A DNA stretch of 31,132 bases from Theristus sp. LFF4_11. Taxonomy: Eukaryota; Nematoda; Chromadorea; Monhysterida; Xyalidae. Each line of letters begins with the position of its first letter. The stretch's first letter is position 1. The stretch is taken from the NCBI GenBank assembly GCA_030248135.1, contig JASANC010000141.1, forward strand, positions 1 through 31,132, given 5' to 3'. The translations under genes were made by a program, and so were the position numbers. Positions 30,792 through 31,132 of the stretch are shown in pieces. Under the pieces are notes generated by a model, which was given only the letters and a program-made list of their open reading frames with translations, made no database searches and was not told where the DNA came from.

Positions 30792-31132
30792 CAACAATAG
30801 TTTCAATGGACTGGGTCCCGCACGCAGAACACGATGAAAGACATTTTTTTAATCTTTGCGATGGTGACAACTGACAGATTGTCACATTCGCGAACTTTTT
30901 TGATTGATACCCTTTAGAATCATAGGACGACACATGACATGCACGCGATGTGACAGGCCAAGCAAGAGGAAGGAAACGAAAAACATGAAGAACCCACATG
31001 GACGTGTGGTGTGGTTTTTGAGCGTGAAACGGGATGCAACCATGGCTGCAGAGATGTGGGTTTGAAAGGGAGTGCCAGTGCGACGGATGACAGCAAAATT
31101 TCTTAACGCTTTTTCCAGCATGTGGATGAGTA
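30436..31132. other. Right-edge non-coding stretch
   Basis: Apart from the homopolymer tract at 30709-30790 nothing is recognised. The minus-strand frames at 30646-31121 show no family resemblance and partly depend on that tract. Confidence 0.45.
30709..30790. repeat. C13-G69 homopolymer tract
   Basis: Thirteen C followed directly by about 69 G. The C run can fold back on the G run, and the G run could form quadruplexes. The length is at the limit of what sequencing resolves. Open frames across it are polyGly or polyPro artefacts. Confidence 0.95.

Noticed and set aside
30646..30999. Frames with polyPro or polyGly runs
   Set aside because: They depend entirely on the C13-G69 homopolymer tract.

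Overview
The window is animal nuclear DNA. Genes are split by many short introns (about 60 to 1,400 bp) with TTTCAG-like acceptors, and single-copy genes are separated by mobile and tandem repeats. An acceptor-like TTTCAG lies just before the TDG start codon, and a similar TTGACAG before the MED4 start. Together with the compact genes and nematode-like gene families this suggests an invertebrate that may trans-splice leaders, most likely a nematode. The species cannot be fixed from the sequence. All gene models below were built by hand from reading frame, splice-site phase and protein-family recognition; every intron phase closes.

Layout: (1) 875-4703, minus strand: the signal peptide and ligand-binding domain of an alpha-type nicotinic acetylcholine receptor-like Cys-loop channel subunit. 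The membrane half lies beyond the left edge. Its introns hold a CACGT-type pentamer array, a long T tract and a 1,064-bp hAT-like element with a perfect 8-bp target duplication. (2) 5488-7511: two further head-to-tail copies of that element. (3) 7830-11482, plus strand: thymine DNA glycosylase (TDG), nine exons, with a very long glutamine-rich tail. (4) 11483-18034: gene-poor DNA with a probable MITE (11982-12474), a three-copy ~172-bp repeat, about nine copies of a 149-bp tandem repeat, and an element with ~142-bp inverted arms (16277-17309). (5) 18035-23137, plus strand: Mediator subunit MED4, nine exons. Intron 1 carries a 1,500-bp hAT element with decayed transposase and a perfect 8-bp target duplication. 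(6) 23820-27496, minus strand: a CRELD-family EGF protein with two C-terminal membrane segments and two possible 3' ends; copies of a ~220-bp MITE sit in its introns. (7) 28899-30195, minus strand: a four-exon, 248-residue four-pass membrane protein. (8) The right end has no recognised gene but contains a C13-G69 tract.

The genes do not form one pathway. TDG (base-excision repair and possible 5-methylcytosine erasure) and MED4 (RNA polymerase II Mediator) are nuclear. The nicotinic receptor and CRELD may be linked: CRELD proteins are ER factors known to promote acetylcholine-receptor maturation. Both lie in the window about 19 kb apart, which is noted but not over-read.

Most surprising content: a TDG gene with a large polyQ extension, hAT-like elements whose termini look like telomere repeat, and a CRELD gene with an alternative acidic C-terminus ending in an ER-retrieval-like tetrapeptide.
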